From NCBI RefSeq assembly GCF_030704535.1, contig NC_081820.1, positions 21,765,001 through 21,829,000 on the forward strand: 64,000 bases of DNA, given 5' to 3'. A program made the translations under genes and the position numbers. Source of the stretch: Vitis vinifera. Its lineage: Eukaryota; Streptophyta; Magnoliopsida; Vitales; Vitaceae. The notes beneath the pieces are model-generated. The model did not search any database. It saw only the letters and a list, made by a program, of their open reading frames with translations, and had not been told where the DNA came from. Position 1 is the first letter of the stretch, and every line of letters begins with the position of its first letter. Positions 1-12,294 of the stretch are shown in pieces.

Positions 1-294
1 GAAAGAAAAAAACCCTTAAAAATAAAATTAGAAATATAATAGATATTTTAAAGTTGTTTTGTTCAAAAATTGATATATATATTATAATAATAATATTATA
101 TGCGTTGGTAAAAAAAATATGAATTTCATAACTTTACATTTATTATTAAATTATATCAAATATTATTTGATAACAATATTGTGATATTTGATTATAATAA
201 ATCTAATTTAAAAATATATTTAATATTAAAATTATAATTCATTTAATTCAATTGTATTAAATAATATAAATAAATGATGATGATGATGATGATG

Positions 295-328
<34 letters not shown>

Positions 329-2393
329 TTAATTAATATATTAATGATATTAAAAATATTATGAAGAAAATTATCACCATAATTTTTATATTTTTGGTAT
401 TCAAATAGATGAAAATTTTTCATTTAATTATAAAATAACTATAATCCATTTGTTCCTTAATTTTTTTTTTAATATTATATTTATATGATGAATTTGAGCA
501 TATATATATATATATATATATATTTGCTGCAACTTATATAATAAAGGGCAAACTTACCCCACCAATTAGCGTAATGTATGAAGAACCTTTTGATTGGGGT
601 TTGATTGTGTTGATCGTCCCAACATATAGCGAAAAATCGACAAAAATATTGATAATTTACTGAAATAACGAGGTACTCATATTTCTCTTTATATATCGTG
701 TCGAGTTCCACTGAAATTCGATATTTCAATGATATATTGTCGAAATATCGCGATATTTTAATCACTACATACTGGTGACATATTTTAGTATGAAACTCTA
801 GAATTCAAAAAAGAGCATTACTACTTTTATGACAGTTTTCCCTCATTTGCAATTCAAATGTTCATCACTTTATAAATACAACTAAGTAATGGAATTCGGC
901 TTTTGGTTCATAAAGAGTATCATCAAAAGAAAAAAATATTTAAAAAAAAACAAATTTTATATATTTAGTTGTCCTATAAAAAAATAAATATAATTAATTT
1001 TTAAATTATTTAATCTTTATATATTAAAGTTAAAATAAGTAAAAGAAAGTAATATATAAAAATAATTTATTAACTTTGAATTTACATTTTTTTTTTCATT
1101 AATTTTTTTTTCCTTTCCATTTTCTTTTGAATCATATTTTTTCATAAATTTTCTAGAAACCAAACATTATCTAAAACTTAATTTCTAGGTTGCCAGCTTG
1201 ACCTCTATGAACATGGTTAGAATCAAGATTTCAGCTTTTCAAGTGAGAAGCCTGTAATGACTGAAGATGTTTACATGTTATATTGATGAAAAAAATTATT
1301 GTAAACTCAGCCAAATTGACTTTAATGCTATGTTTGATTTTAAAATTTTTTTGGGAAAAATGTAATGAAATGAAAATAAAAAAAACAGGAAAGAAAAAGT
1401 AAAAAATAAATAAATAAATTTAAAATCAATAAATTATTTTTTATATATTATTTCAAACTCATTTTATTTATTTTAATTTTTCATAAAAAAAAACATAAGT
1501 TTCTATCTCATTTTAGTTATATTTGTTTTTTTATGATATTTTTTATAGTACAATTAAATGTAAAAAAATCACTTTTCTTAATTTTTTTCTTTCTTTTTTT
1601 AGTATTTTCAAGAATCAAATAGAGTGTAAAATAAAAAATATTTTATTATATGTGGGGATTTTGAAAATAAAAAATAAAAAATTAAAGTTTTAAAAAATAT
1701 TTATTAAATGTTGTATATTTTTAAAATTGTAGTTTTTTTTTTAAAAAAAAAACTTTGAATTATTATTATAAAAAATATCATAAATTCAAAAATAATTTCA
1801 CCCATGTTATTCTTTAATAAATATTTTTTTAAATTACTGTATTTTTTAATTTTCGAAAAGCGGGCATATGTGGCGGCAACTTGGGCCACATGCCCAAGGC
1901 CTGTTCTGAATTAATCCTGTGACTTGTACAACAACCAGGATGGACGACAACATCAAGGGATCAGAAACTGAACAAAATTAATTAATCGACACAAAAATCC
2001 TTGATGCAAATTTTGCGTAGAAACTGAGGATACCGTGTTAGCATGGAAACCAAGATTTGTCTGCATTTATGTCTGAATCAATAATCAAAATCCCTTCCAC
2101 TGCCATGTGTCACTCATGAGAATCCACAGACCCACACCCTACCCAAAAGCAAAAAAAAATCTGAAATCTGCAAACCGAAAAGCTAAGGTGAGAGAGAAAG
2201 GAAACCACCCTTTGTCCTTTGGCCATGCATGGGCCCATGGCTGGCTGATAAAAATCCACAAATTTGCATTTACTTCACTTGAGCCTTTACCCTTTAATGG
2301 AGTAGCAGTTGGTGTGGGGGCATTGGGGCCCTTTTATCATATATTATATCATATCTAGATGAATAAGTGACTAGACAAAAGGCTTGCCTTGGA

Positions 2394-2401
2394 CCACGTA
2401 A
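2394..2401 (+). promoter_or_regulatory. ACGT-core element (CCACGTAA) upstream of RUP pseudogene
   Basis: The sequence GGACCACGTAACGCAGAGTC occurs here, 494 bp before the conserved ATG. The same element with the same flanks occurs upstream of both intact paralogues (50856 and 57141). ACGT cores are the known binding class of HY5 and other plant bZIP factors. Binding is inferred from conservation and is not shown. Confidence 0.5.
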
Positions 2402-2887
2402 CGCAGAGTCTTAAAGGAGCCTCTGTCCACAGCATCCAGTTCTGGAATTGAGGCACAAAACCATCCACCATTTCCTTTGCCTCTCATCCACTTGATATAT
2501 CATTTTTTTTGTTTCATTTATTTCCCATCTCTAAAATATATCAATTTTATATTATAGTTTTATAACCCTTTCTATTTATAGGGTTTGTTACAAAATACCC
2601 AAAATGCCCATCTTGGCAGCATGAAATTGCACCCACAATCCCTACTCCATGCATGTATTTTAGGGGTTTGCAGAGGTAGAACCTACCTGTGAAAATGGCA
2701 TTATTGTAATTAGGTGTAATATTGAGGGTTGTTAAATGAAGGAGGAATGGATATAAATTTTGAAAAACTGAAAAAGGAATAAAGTTGAATTGTTCTCCAT
2801 TATCCGGGCAAGATAAGGTTGAATGGGAGTCTTTCATTGGTCGGAAAGACAAGAGATTCCACCACTGTCATCACTTATGAATGGGAA

Positions 2888-3328
2888 ATGAAAAACTTCT
2901 CAACGCAATTCAATCCTCAAAGCCCAGAAGTAGAAAACCCAAACATACAAGAAGAAAAGGCAGAACAACACATAGAAGAAGAAAGAGCTAGGTGCGACTG
3001 GGAATTCAATCTCCCCACTGTTGTTACCTCGAGCTCCGCCGGAGCCAGCACTGACACCATCGGCGTCATAGAGTTCGACCCCTCTGATAGCCTCGTGGCC
3101 ACTGGAGAATCGCTAGGAATATTAGAGTTTATAGTGTAAAATCCTTGTTGCCCGGCGAAAATCATAGCCATGGTGAGCACAACGTTAAATTGTTACAACA
3201 CAATAATGCATGTGATTACTATATATGGACCCCGGCTAAGCTCAGTAGCCTAAGGTGGAAACCGGGCTCCTCCGGCCGAGTACTTGGCTCCGGCGACTAC
3301 GATGGGGTGGTCACCGAGTACGATCTCG
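2888..3328 (+). pseudogene. Truncated RUP-like WD40 gene (pseudogene)
   Basis: This copy is nearly identical to the intact gene at 51330-52478 and shares its ATG context and N-terminal acidic segment. A single G is missing near 3106 (ACTGGAGAATC here, ACTGGAGGAATC in the intact copy). This shifts the frame just after the first WD repeat begins (FDPSD then LVATG) and leads to an early stop near 3139. The correct frame is visible again downstream at 3145-3328 (through SGDYDGVVTEYDL), and the sequence then stops abruptly at the junction with repeat X. About 300 C-terminal residues are absent. The near-identity to copy C indicates a recent duplication followed by decay. The promoter block is retained, so a short transcript is possible. 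Confidence 0.9.
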
Positions 3329-5032
3329 TTGTAAATGTTTGAGTACTTATTTTATTTCTGTTTACATTCATTTCTATTAGTTCATAAATATATATATTTT
3401 TTTATATATTTTGATGGGTGTATACAAAATTTAACGGTTGATAACTCAAAAATTTTGTTTTAATAAAATGAATAGTTCAGGAATTACATTTTAATAAAAA
3501 CAATAGTTCAAAAAATATTTTTTTTAATAAAAAAATCCAGAAAATTGTTTTTAATAAAATTCAAAAAAATTGTTTTTAACAACTATTGTTCGGAAATTTA
3601 TTTGTTTAATAAAGTTTGTCCAAAAAAATGTCCCAAAAAGTGATTTTTAAATAAATTATGTTTCCTTAATGAGAATTAGAATGAGATTAAAAGTATTTTT
3701 TTTTATATAAATAGAGGTTTTAAATAATTTTTTTATGAGATTAGGATGAGAGTCTTTTGGCAAATTGAAGTTATAGAAATCATTTTTCTTAATAAAGTTG
3801 GGTTGAAAATATTTTTTTAAATAAAGTTTGTAAAGAAATTAATTCATTTGTAAATAAAATCAAATTGAAATACTTTTGCAAATGAAGTTTTAAAATTTCA
3901 TTTTTTTCTGGTAAAAGTAAAAATCTTTTTATTGTCAAATTGAAAATTTTGTAATAAATTCTTTTGATACTTTATTGAAAATTGAACACAAATAAAATTG
4001 AATCAAATCACTTATTGGAAATGAATTGAAACCTTTCTATAAATAAATAAATTGAAATCATTCATTTGAAATTATTTTTAATTTAAAATATTCTTTTTTT
4101 TAATCGGATTAATAAATCAATTTGGTTAATTCTCTTATCATTTACGTTGTATAATGTTGTAATATACTTTTATGATTTTTTTTATTTGTGTTCTTAATTT
4201 TGGTATCCATGATTGATTCATTAATTACCATAATTCCATCAATTCGCTTAGTAGAGATAGTAGGTATATGGGTTTATCGTATCTTTCCGATAGGTAACCT
4301 GATCCTCGAATCTAGATTTAGTTTTAGCAGACATGTTTTTTCCCAAAAAAAAGGAGTCACGTAGAGTTTTCTTTTTTATTTTGTTTTCCCTTTTAAAAAT
4401 AAATAAAAATAAGTGATGACTCCAATTTTACAAAAAAAAAACAATTTTTCATTTTAAAAAAAAAGTCCCCCCATTTCAAGTGTCCCGCATGTGAAAAATG
4501 TGGGTCCATAATTATCTTTTGAAAAAAAAAATTAAATATGATTTTTTTTAAAAAAAAAAAATTTAAAATTTAATTAAAATTATCCATTAAAAGATAACTT
4601 TCAATTCAATTAAATTCCTTAATAATGCAATAGATTTGCGAATAGTTTCAAAAGATTTATATTTTAATAAGTATTTTAAAAATGTTTTTTTTTTCAAAGC
4701 CCCTGAAAAGATATTCCTTTTCAAAAGTGGTTGTTTGCCTTGATTTTTTATAAATTTGTGGTAAATTAAAAGAATCATGCGTAAAAAAGGGATAGTTTAA
4801 TTATTGATAAAATTATGACATTTTGTGTCACATAAGCTTAAAAAAAATAAAAATAAAAATAAAAATTCATATAGTTCTTTGTCTTAAAATCATGTTTTTA
4901 AGACATAATTTTAGTATATCAAGTAATGTCTTGAATAGGGATGATAATGAAACAAATTTTTTAGGTTATCCGTTCTATCTTATTCTTAATGAGATGAGTT
5001 TGAAATTAAAATAAATAGGTTAAGAGCGGGTT
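3329..5032. repeat. Repeat X, copy 1 (unclassified dispersed repeat)
   Basis: This is about 1.7 kb of AT-rich sequence collinear with 15129-16880. Shared landmarks include TTTCTATTAGTTCAT, an alternating series of ATAAA-rich segments, TTTGCGAATAGTTTCAAAAG, and the end AAATAAATAGGTTAAGAG. No coding capacity, terminal inverted repeat or LTR is evident. It lies exactly between duplication copies A and B and interrupts the RUP pseudogene. It could be a decayed transposon or a non-autonomous element. Confidence 0.7.
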
Positions 5033-6799
5033 AAGGCAAGGCATGGGCTGAAAATCATATGATTTTGTTTAATCCGAGGAACATTTGAAGAAGGTGAAGT
5101 CGTATTCAAGCTTGAACTGAAAAGGGGAGGCAGCTAAATTGATGTTTCCAAGCTACCTTGGAAGGCAATTATCAGGTCCCGGACAAGAATATATTATGAA
5201 GTATATAAAGAAAAGAATAATAAATATGCTTAATTCGATGCCTTCTAACCTCTACAAAAAATGTCATCAACATGAACAAAACTAGAGGGATTCATTTTAA
5301 GGAACTTTTGATCTCTAGTTTTTTATACTCTTGGTGACTTCATATGCAGGGAATTTGTGATTTTTGCCAAGAAAAAACATATGGGGGACAAGAAAGAAGG
5401 TCTAGAAGGGCGTACAAATATTGAGAAATTAAAGACCATCATGTAGGTAAAGATGAAAATGTCGGTAATTACGTCCGGATATTTTAATGCAAAATATTGA
5501 TGAACTTAAAATTAATCTAAAATTATAAAAATATAATAAAAAAAACTCTTAAAAATAAAATTAGAAGTATAATAGATATTTTAAAGTTGTTTTGTTCAAA
5601 AAATTTATATATATGTATACACACACGTTATAATGTATCATATTTGATAATAATATTATATACGTTGATAAAAAAATACGAATTTCATAACTATACATTT
5701 ATTATTAAATTATATCAAATATTATTTGATAACATTATTGTGATATTTGATTATAATATGTCTAATTTAAAAATATATTTAATATTAAAATTATAATTCA
5801 TTTAATGCAATTGTATTAAATGATATAAAATAAATGATGACATATATAATTTTTAATATTTAATTAATATATTAATGATATTAAAAACATTATGAAGAAA
5901 ATTATCACAATAATTTTTATATTTTTGGTATTCAAATAAATACAAAATTTTCATTTAATTATAAAATAATTAAAATTAATTTGTTCTTTAAAACATTTTT
6001 TTAATATTATGTTTATATGATGAATTTGAGTATATATATATATATATATATATTTGCTGCAACTTATATAACAAGGGGCAACCTTGCCGCAGCGGTTAGC
6101 GCAATGGATGAAGAACCTTTTGGTTGGGGTTTGATTGTATTGATCGTCCCAAAATATCGCGAAATATAGGCGAAAAATCAGTAAAATGCCGATAAATACC
6201 GAAAAATTGACAAAATATTGATAATTTACTAAAATAACAAGGTAGTGATATTTATCTCCTATATATCGTGTCGAGGTCCATTGAAACTTGATATTTCGAC
6301 AATATATTGTCAAAATATTGCGATATTTTAATCACTACATGCAGGTGACATATTTTAGTATGAAACTTTATAGAAGAGAATTCAAAAATGAGCATTACTA
6401 CTTTTATGGCAGTTCTCCCTCATTTGCAATTCAAATGTTCATCACTTTATAAATACAAAGTAATGGAATTTGGCTTTTGGTTTAGAAAGAGTATCATCAA
6501 AAGAAAAAATAATTAAAAAAAACAATTTTTTTTATATTTGGTTGTCCTATAAAAAATAAATATAATTATTTTTTTAAAAAAAAAATTAATTTTAAATTAT
6601 TTAATCTTTATATATTAAAGTTAAAATAAGTGAAATGAATTTGATTCTTTAAAGTAATATATAAAAATAATTTATTAAATTTGAATTTACTTTTTTTTTT
6701 CATTATTTTTCCTTTCCATTTTCTTTTGAATCATATTTTTTCATAAATTTCCTAGAAACTAAACATAATCTTAAAAGTAATGATTTTAACTTTTCAATT
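5033..6799 (+). repeat. Segmental duplication, copy B (partial)
   Basis: The sequence matches about 47.95-49.64 kb, starting at GGCAAGGCATGGGCTGAAAATC and ending at ATTTTAACTTTTCAAT. At that point the Copia LTR begins, whereas copy C continues into CTATAGAAG. It therefore covers the left part of the unit, which copy A shares only from about 5537 onwards. An (AT)n run sits near 6030. The internal block with repeated CGATATTTCG-like motifs is common to A, B and C and may itself be an older mobile element. No gene is seen. Confidence 0.8.
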
Positions 6800-6955
6800 T
6801 GTCACACAGTATTCATTTCTTGTATATTTTTTTCCATTGAATGGGTACAAGATATATAAATACAAGAATGGGATTTTAGGAAGCTATTCTTTGCCTATAC
6901 AAGGTTTATGGCTAGTGTTTCTATAAACCTGCTGATCTAATGACCCATGCTTACA
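6800..6955 (-). repeat. 3' LTR of Copia element
   Basis: On the minus strand a 156-bp segment starts TGTAAGC directly after a polypurine tract (CTTGAGGGGAAG) and ends GTGTGACA, giving standard TG...CA ends. Its outer edge falls exactly where homology between copies B and C breaks, which supports the boundary. No matching 5' LTR is found in the window. Confidence 0.7.
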
Positions 6956-9760
6956 CTTCCCCTCAAGTTGGTGCGTTGATATCTCTAACACCCAACCTGT
7001 CAAGGGAGTTACAGAAGTTTTTTCTAGAAATTGCCTTTGTAAGTATGTTTGCCAACTGATATTTCGATTTGACGAATGGAAACTAAATAATCTTATCCTC
7101 AAGATTCTGTTTGATGAAATGTTAGTCCAACTCTATATGCTTCGTACGATCGTGTTGAACTAGATTGTGGGCTATGTCAATGGCAGCTTTGTTATCGCAT
7201 AACAAATTCATTGCAAAACTAGGGGCAAAACCAACCTCTGTTAGTAATTGTCGAAGCCAAATGAGCTCACAGAGTCCTTTTGCCATGCGTCAGAACTTAG
7301 CCTCTGCGCTGGACAATGCCACTACCTTTTGCTTCTTGCTTCTACATGTAACTAAATTGCCACTCACATATGTAAAATAACCTAAAGTAGATTTCATGTC
7401 CAAGATATTCCTTGCCCAATCCATATCCGTGTACCCTTCAATATTCAGATGATTATTCTTGGAGAACATCAACCTTTTCCTTGGTGAGGACTTTAAATAG
7501 TGAAGGATTCAAGTTACTGCACTCATATGGACTTCACTAGGATAATGCATGAATTGGCTCACTACGCTTATGGCGTAAGCAATGTCTAGGCGAGTGTGAG
7601 ATAAGTATATGAGCTTACCCACTAATCTTTGGTACCTCTCTTTATCAGCTGGCACTTGATCTAAGTATTCCCCGAGCCTATGATTCTGAGCAATTGGAGT
7701 ATCCACCAGTTTGCACTCCAATAGTCCCACGTCTGATAGTAGATCCAATACATATTTCCTTTGAGATAGGAATATGTCTTTTTGTGATCTTGCCACCTCT
7801 ACTCATAGAAAATACTTTAGCCCCGAGGTTCTTCATTTCAAATTCAGTAGCCAAGTGTTCTTGCAGCCTCGAGATCTCTTCTACATCATCCCTTGTGATA
7901 ATCATGTCATCTACATAGACTATTAGAGTTGTCACCTTGCCTTGTCGGTGTTTTTGGAAGAAAGTATGGTCAGAATTGCTTTGATGATAACCATACTTTC
8001 GTATAGTAGAACTAAAGTTGCCAAACCACGCTCGAGGTGACTGTTTCAACCCATACAACACTTGTTCCAATTTGCAAACAATCTTGGTCTTGGAAGATGT
8101 TGCATATCTAAAAGGAATGTCCATGTATACTTCCTCTTCAAGGTCGCCATGGAGAAAGGCGTTCTTTATGTTGAGCTGGTGTAGCGGCCAATCTAAATTT
8201 GCTACAAGAGACAATAGAACTCTAACAGTATTTAGTTTGGCCACTAGTGAGAAAGTTTCCAAATGATCTATATCATACGTTTGTGTAAATCCTTTCTCCA
8301 TAAGTCTGGCCTTGTATCGGTCGACGGATCCATTAGCTTTATATTTTATAGAGAACACCCATTTGCACCCCACTATTTTCTTCCCTTTCCAGTAGTGAGA
8401 CTAACTTCCAAGTATTGTTCTTCTTTAAAGCTTCTAGTTCTTCCTATACAACTTCTGTCCATTTTGGATTGAGTAAGGCCTCTTCAACACTCCTGGGAAT
8501 ATGGCAGTAGGACAACATCTGAGTAAATGTCATGAGAGGTTTTAAGTGGACACATAATTTGTAATTGGGTACTTGGACCTTCTTTCTTCCTCGTCGGGAG
8601 AGTATCTATTTGGTGGTTTGCCACAGTTATGTCTAAAAGGCAAAGCATAACCTACAGGTGTCTCCAAAACATTAGTTTGTAAAGATGTGGTGAGAGTGCT
8701 TACCTCTGAAATATTCCTAGGATGAGAGTCTTCGGGCACTTGGAAGTGAGGAGGTTTCGTAGTTTTAGGTTCATCATTTACGAGTTCTTCATTTTCAGCC
8801 TCTCCATTTTTTGGTGCTTCATTTCCTTCATTTCTAAGTTCTACACGGTTATATGCATTATGCATTTGAGATTCAATTTCCCCATTTTCAATCTCAAGTC
8901 TTGAAGTCATCTCACCTCTTGAAGCCATCATCCAATTCAACTCTTCAACCTGAGTCTCTCCTTGAAGAGGAGAATTGGGTACTAATGATGAATAAAATAT
9001 TTCGGATTCAAGGAATGTAACATCCATGGTTATATAGGTACAGTTGGCAAGGGGATCATGGCACTGATAGCCTTTTTTATGTAACGCATAGCCCAAGAAC
9101 AAGCACCTAACTGCACATGGGTCCAATTTAGTACGTTGATTTTTGTGGAGATGGACAAAAGAAACACACCCAAAAATGCGAGGAGGAAGCATCAACATAG
9201 TAGGCAGAGAAACATGAGTAGAAAGAACCTATAGGGGAGTCTTGAAATCTAAGACCTTGGAAGGCATATAGTTTAGTAAATACACAACAGTAGTCACCGT
9301 ATCCCCCCAATGGCGACTAGGCACATAAGTTTTCCAAGTAGTAAAGCGTGAGCTGTTTTTAAGATATGTCGATTTTTTCTCTTAACGACGCCATTTTGTT
9401 ATGGTGTCTAAGAGCATGATGTCTCATGGATGAGGCCATGATGTTGGAAATAAGTTTGAAATTCATGATTGATAAATTCTTCGCCATTATCCAAACGAAG
9501 GATTTGAATCTTGGCTGAGAATTTTGTATGGACCATGGCATGAAATGCTTGAGAAATCATGAAAACTTCAACTTTGGTCTTCATTTGGTAGAGTCATGTC
9601 ATGCGGTTGCAATCGTCGACAAAAATCACAAACCAACAATGACCAGAGAAAGTGGTCATCGGGGAAGGCCCCCACATTGACCACCCGATGATTAAGCAAT
9701 TCATGAAACCAAGGCTATACCAGAACCATAACGAGCACTTACAAATTTCACATAAGAGGT
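6800..9760 (-). mobile_element. Ty1/Copia retrotransposon, 5'-truncated and frameshifted
   Basis: Read on the minus strand, this holds in order: integrase core remnants (WGPSPMTTFSGH, then FVDDCNRMT near 9600-9670), the integrase C-terminal region and linker (8542-9198, with KLDPCAVRCLFLGYA), the reverse transcriptase (7678-8373, with MGCKWVFSIKY, the LYGLKQSPRAWF motif and the catalytic VYVDDMI), the connection (7509-7796, RYQRLVGKLIYLSHTR) and RNase H (VALSSAEAKF near 7290-7330). The domain order is that of Copia. Several frameshifts and stops separate the pieces, so it cannot act by itself. The gag, protease, start of integrase and 5' LTR are missing on the right, where MSH3 sequence begins. 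Confidence 0.9.
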
Positions 9761-9851
9761 GGTTGGTGGCTAAAATGAAAATATATGTCCAAAGAAGCAG
9801 CAATTCATACTGTTTCGTTCCTGAGACGAGAAAGTCAACAAACACTAATAC

Positions 9852-12294
9852 CTCAATTGCCAGGCAATGATTTTCCTGTTCCATCACTTCTGTGTTGTCC
9901 ACTTGATGATCAGCTCTACTATCTTCACTTAAGTTCTCATATAAAGACATAACTTCAGCAAGTGCTCCACCATCACTGAAGCAATCTCTTGAGGTACGCT
10001 CCACACGAACATTTGATGCAGGTCCAGCATAGGCTAATAGCAACTAGGAATAAACCATCATATAGTCATATCAATGGAAATTTAAGTAGCCAAATATCAA
10101 AATTGGATGCAATCATTTTATAGGACATGAGCATGAAGAAATGATTTTAAATAATATTTTTGTTTCTAAATGGCATAAAGGACATCACCACCATTCTTAT
10201 TGAAGAGGGTTTCCAAACGGATAATAAAGCAAAGATGGAATGCACCAAATACAATAAATAATAAGAAAAAGCAAAGGGTAGATCAAAGGTATTTCTAAAG
10301 TACACCTCTGAAATCCAAGTAATGACATATTGGTTGTCTTATACCAGAAGATGTACCGGCTAAGGAAGTTGTATGGTCCCTCAAGTAGAGCAAGGTCTAT
10401 GGGTGGTTGCTGCTGAAATGTTATAAGGAGACAATGACGGACCAAAATCAGGTATGGCTTAATTTTCTATGTAGAAATTAAGTTTCAAATTAGAAATTAG
10501 ATGTAGAAATTAAGTTTCAAATGATATTGTAGCGTACTGACTGTAGAAATTAGAAAATGACACATATAAATCCTTTCTAACTTTCTCTTTTGTGTAATAT
10601 GATTCAAATATAAGTTTCAAATTTTCCTTATATTTATCTGTATCTTATTGAAATCATCTATTTTGCCTACAGAAAGCTGTTGAATAAGCCATCTGTAAAT
10701 AACCAGCATCTTTCAAGTTAATAACCAGACTAAATTTACAAGCCAGTGGCCCAGTATTCCATATCACACGCTAAATATCAGTTGATAAGTTCTATTCCAA
10801 GAATGAAACAGTTAAAGAGAACATTGTATATGAAAGAATTACATTTTCGAAATTATTTCAATAAAAGCAAATGGATTCCCCATTACCACCTATGTTTAAT
10901 AACAATTAAATTGAATCCGCACTGCAGTTCTAGCATAATTTATTTGAATAAGTCTGGTTTGGATTTCAAAATTATGAACTCTTCCCTTTTTTGTTTTTCA
11001 TTATTAGGAATAACTAAGAATGTTAGCCAATAGTTTTATTTATTTGCCTTTAAGAAAAAAGATCAAACCTTTAAGAACATCCAGATGAAACAATGATGGT
11101 CCTGCACCCTTTTGAAGTAGAACCAAAGTAGATTTCCATTTATACAAATAATTAATCATGGAGTTCAATGTACTATATAGAAGGGAGCCTTGAAGGAATA
11201 ATAATTTGATTTCTATAAATAGAAATGACCAATAATGGAGTTCAATGGAATTATATAGAACACAATTCTCCCAAAAAGTAAACATCTCCCACTTCTGCTA
11301 GACACCAAATGATACAGTAACTAAAATCTACCTTCTCTGTTTGTTTAGAGAGCGGGTATCCAAGAAGCAATTCAGCAGGGGACATGCTCAAAATCACAGC
11401 CTCAAGCCCAGCCCTCATAAAATTATCATTGAACTCCCCATGAACAACATCCCCCGTTGATACTTTAACTGCAACAATCCCAATTCTCACATCAAACCCA
11501 CCCCCAACACCACAATCTTTACTATTTTCTACACTAATCCCTTTCTCAACTACACAAACCAAGTAATTATTATAAGACCCACATTCCTCTTCCCCACCTC
11601 CCACGTCCTCTGCTGCCTCCAACGTCGCCTTCGTGTACAATGCCGATAAACCCCGGCAAAAGGGTCCCAGTTTATTCGAACCATGCGCCTTAATGGCTGC
11701 AGTTTCGGTCTGCTTAACAACACCTACCTTAAACCCTGCACTGACAAGCCTCCTCACATGGACATTTAATCGAAAAGTTGGTATGCTAGCAGTCAAGAAA
11801 TTGTGATCAACATGAGCATAAATGGCCAACACCCTAGCTGCAATCTCAGCATCCTCACCAAAGAATCTATACCTATACCCAACTTCTACCATCAATAGAA
11901 CATCTGGGTATTTTTGCTTTAGGTCCACGACTTGTTGCTCCAGTGGAGTGTACTTGGTGGTTGGAAGTGGGAGCTTTGTGGGTGTTGAGGAAGAAGGCTC
12001 AAGAAGCTTCTGTAAGAACTTTTGGTGGAGAGAGGGGTCAATGGGGTGAGAGATTTTGGGGGCTTTGGGGGGTTTGGTGGAGGGGGACACGTGGGAGGAA
12101 GGAAGGCGTTTGGAAGGAGAGAAAGTGACAGTGGTGGAGATTTTTGGTGGAGGGGTTGGTGGGTTTGGGAGCGAAGATGGAGATGGAGATGGAGATGGTG
12201 ATGGTGATGATGGTATTGAAAATGAAGATGATGAAGGGGCTTTAGATTTGGGAGCGAAGAAACGGGAGATCACCTGCTGTTTCTGCTTTCCCAT
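9852..12294 (-). CDS. MSH3: DNA mismatch repair protein MSH3, exons 1-2 only (partial gene)
   Basis: MSH3 pairs with MSH2 (MutS-beta) in the nucleus to recognise insertion/deletion loops. Exon 1 is 11332-12294 (321 codons). It opens with MGKQKQQVISRFF, a PCNA-binding box, followed by a Ser/Pro-rich linker and the MutS domain I (TPLEQQVVDLKQKYPDV, VGYRYRFFGEDAEIAARVL, GVVKQTETAAIKAHG). It ends at QTEK before a GT donor. Exon 2 is 9852-10043 (64 codons, LLLAYAGPASNVRVERTSRD to ENHCLAIE), with AG before it and GAG|GTATTAG after it. Both exons are phase 0 and have no stops. The 1.3-kb intron between them has no recognised gene. Plant MSH3 is about 1,100 aa, so the connector, lever, clamp and ATPase domains are missing. 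Either a very long intron 2 runs off the left edge, or this is a 5' gene fragment broken where the Copia element lies. Confidence 0.85.
10044..11331 (-). other. MSH3 intron 1, no recognisable gene
   Basis: The intron is bounded by a GT donor at 11331-11330 and an AG acceptor just before exon 2. It is AT-rich and non-coding. I see no transposon ends or RNA gene in it. Confidence 0.6.

Larger units (their letters stand above)
1..3328 (+). repeat. Segmental duplication, copy A (partial), upstream region plus start of RUP-like pseudogene
   Basis: This stretch matches about 48.43-51.77 kb (copy C) nearly base for base over most of its length, apart from small indels. The match includes the AT-rich left part, the block around 1860-2060, the whole promoter region and the start of the WD40 gene. 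The left end of the copy lies outside the window. Copy A lacks about 40 bp near 1165 that copies B and C keep. Homology stops at about 3328 inside the coding sequence, where repeat X begins. No gene other than the RUP pseudogene is seen; the AT-rich 1-1860 part also holds short (TGATGA)n and (AT)n runs near 275-320 and 500-522. Confidence 0.85.

Noticed and set aside
9594..10043. Single 149-codon protein joining MSH3 and Copia sequence
   Set aside because: The first 64 codons match MSH3 and end at a good donor site; the rest is intron and Copia integrase read through by chance.
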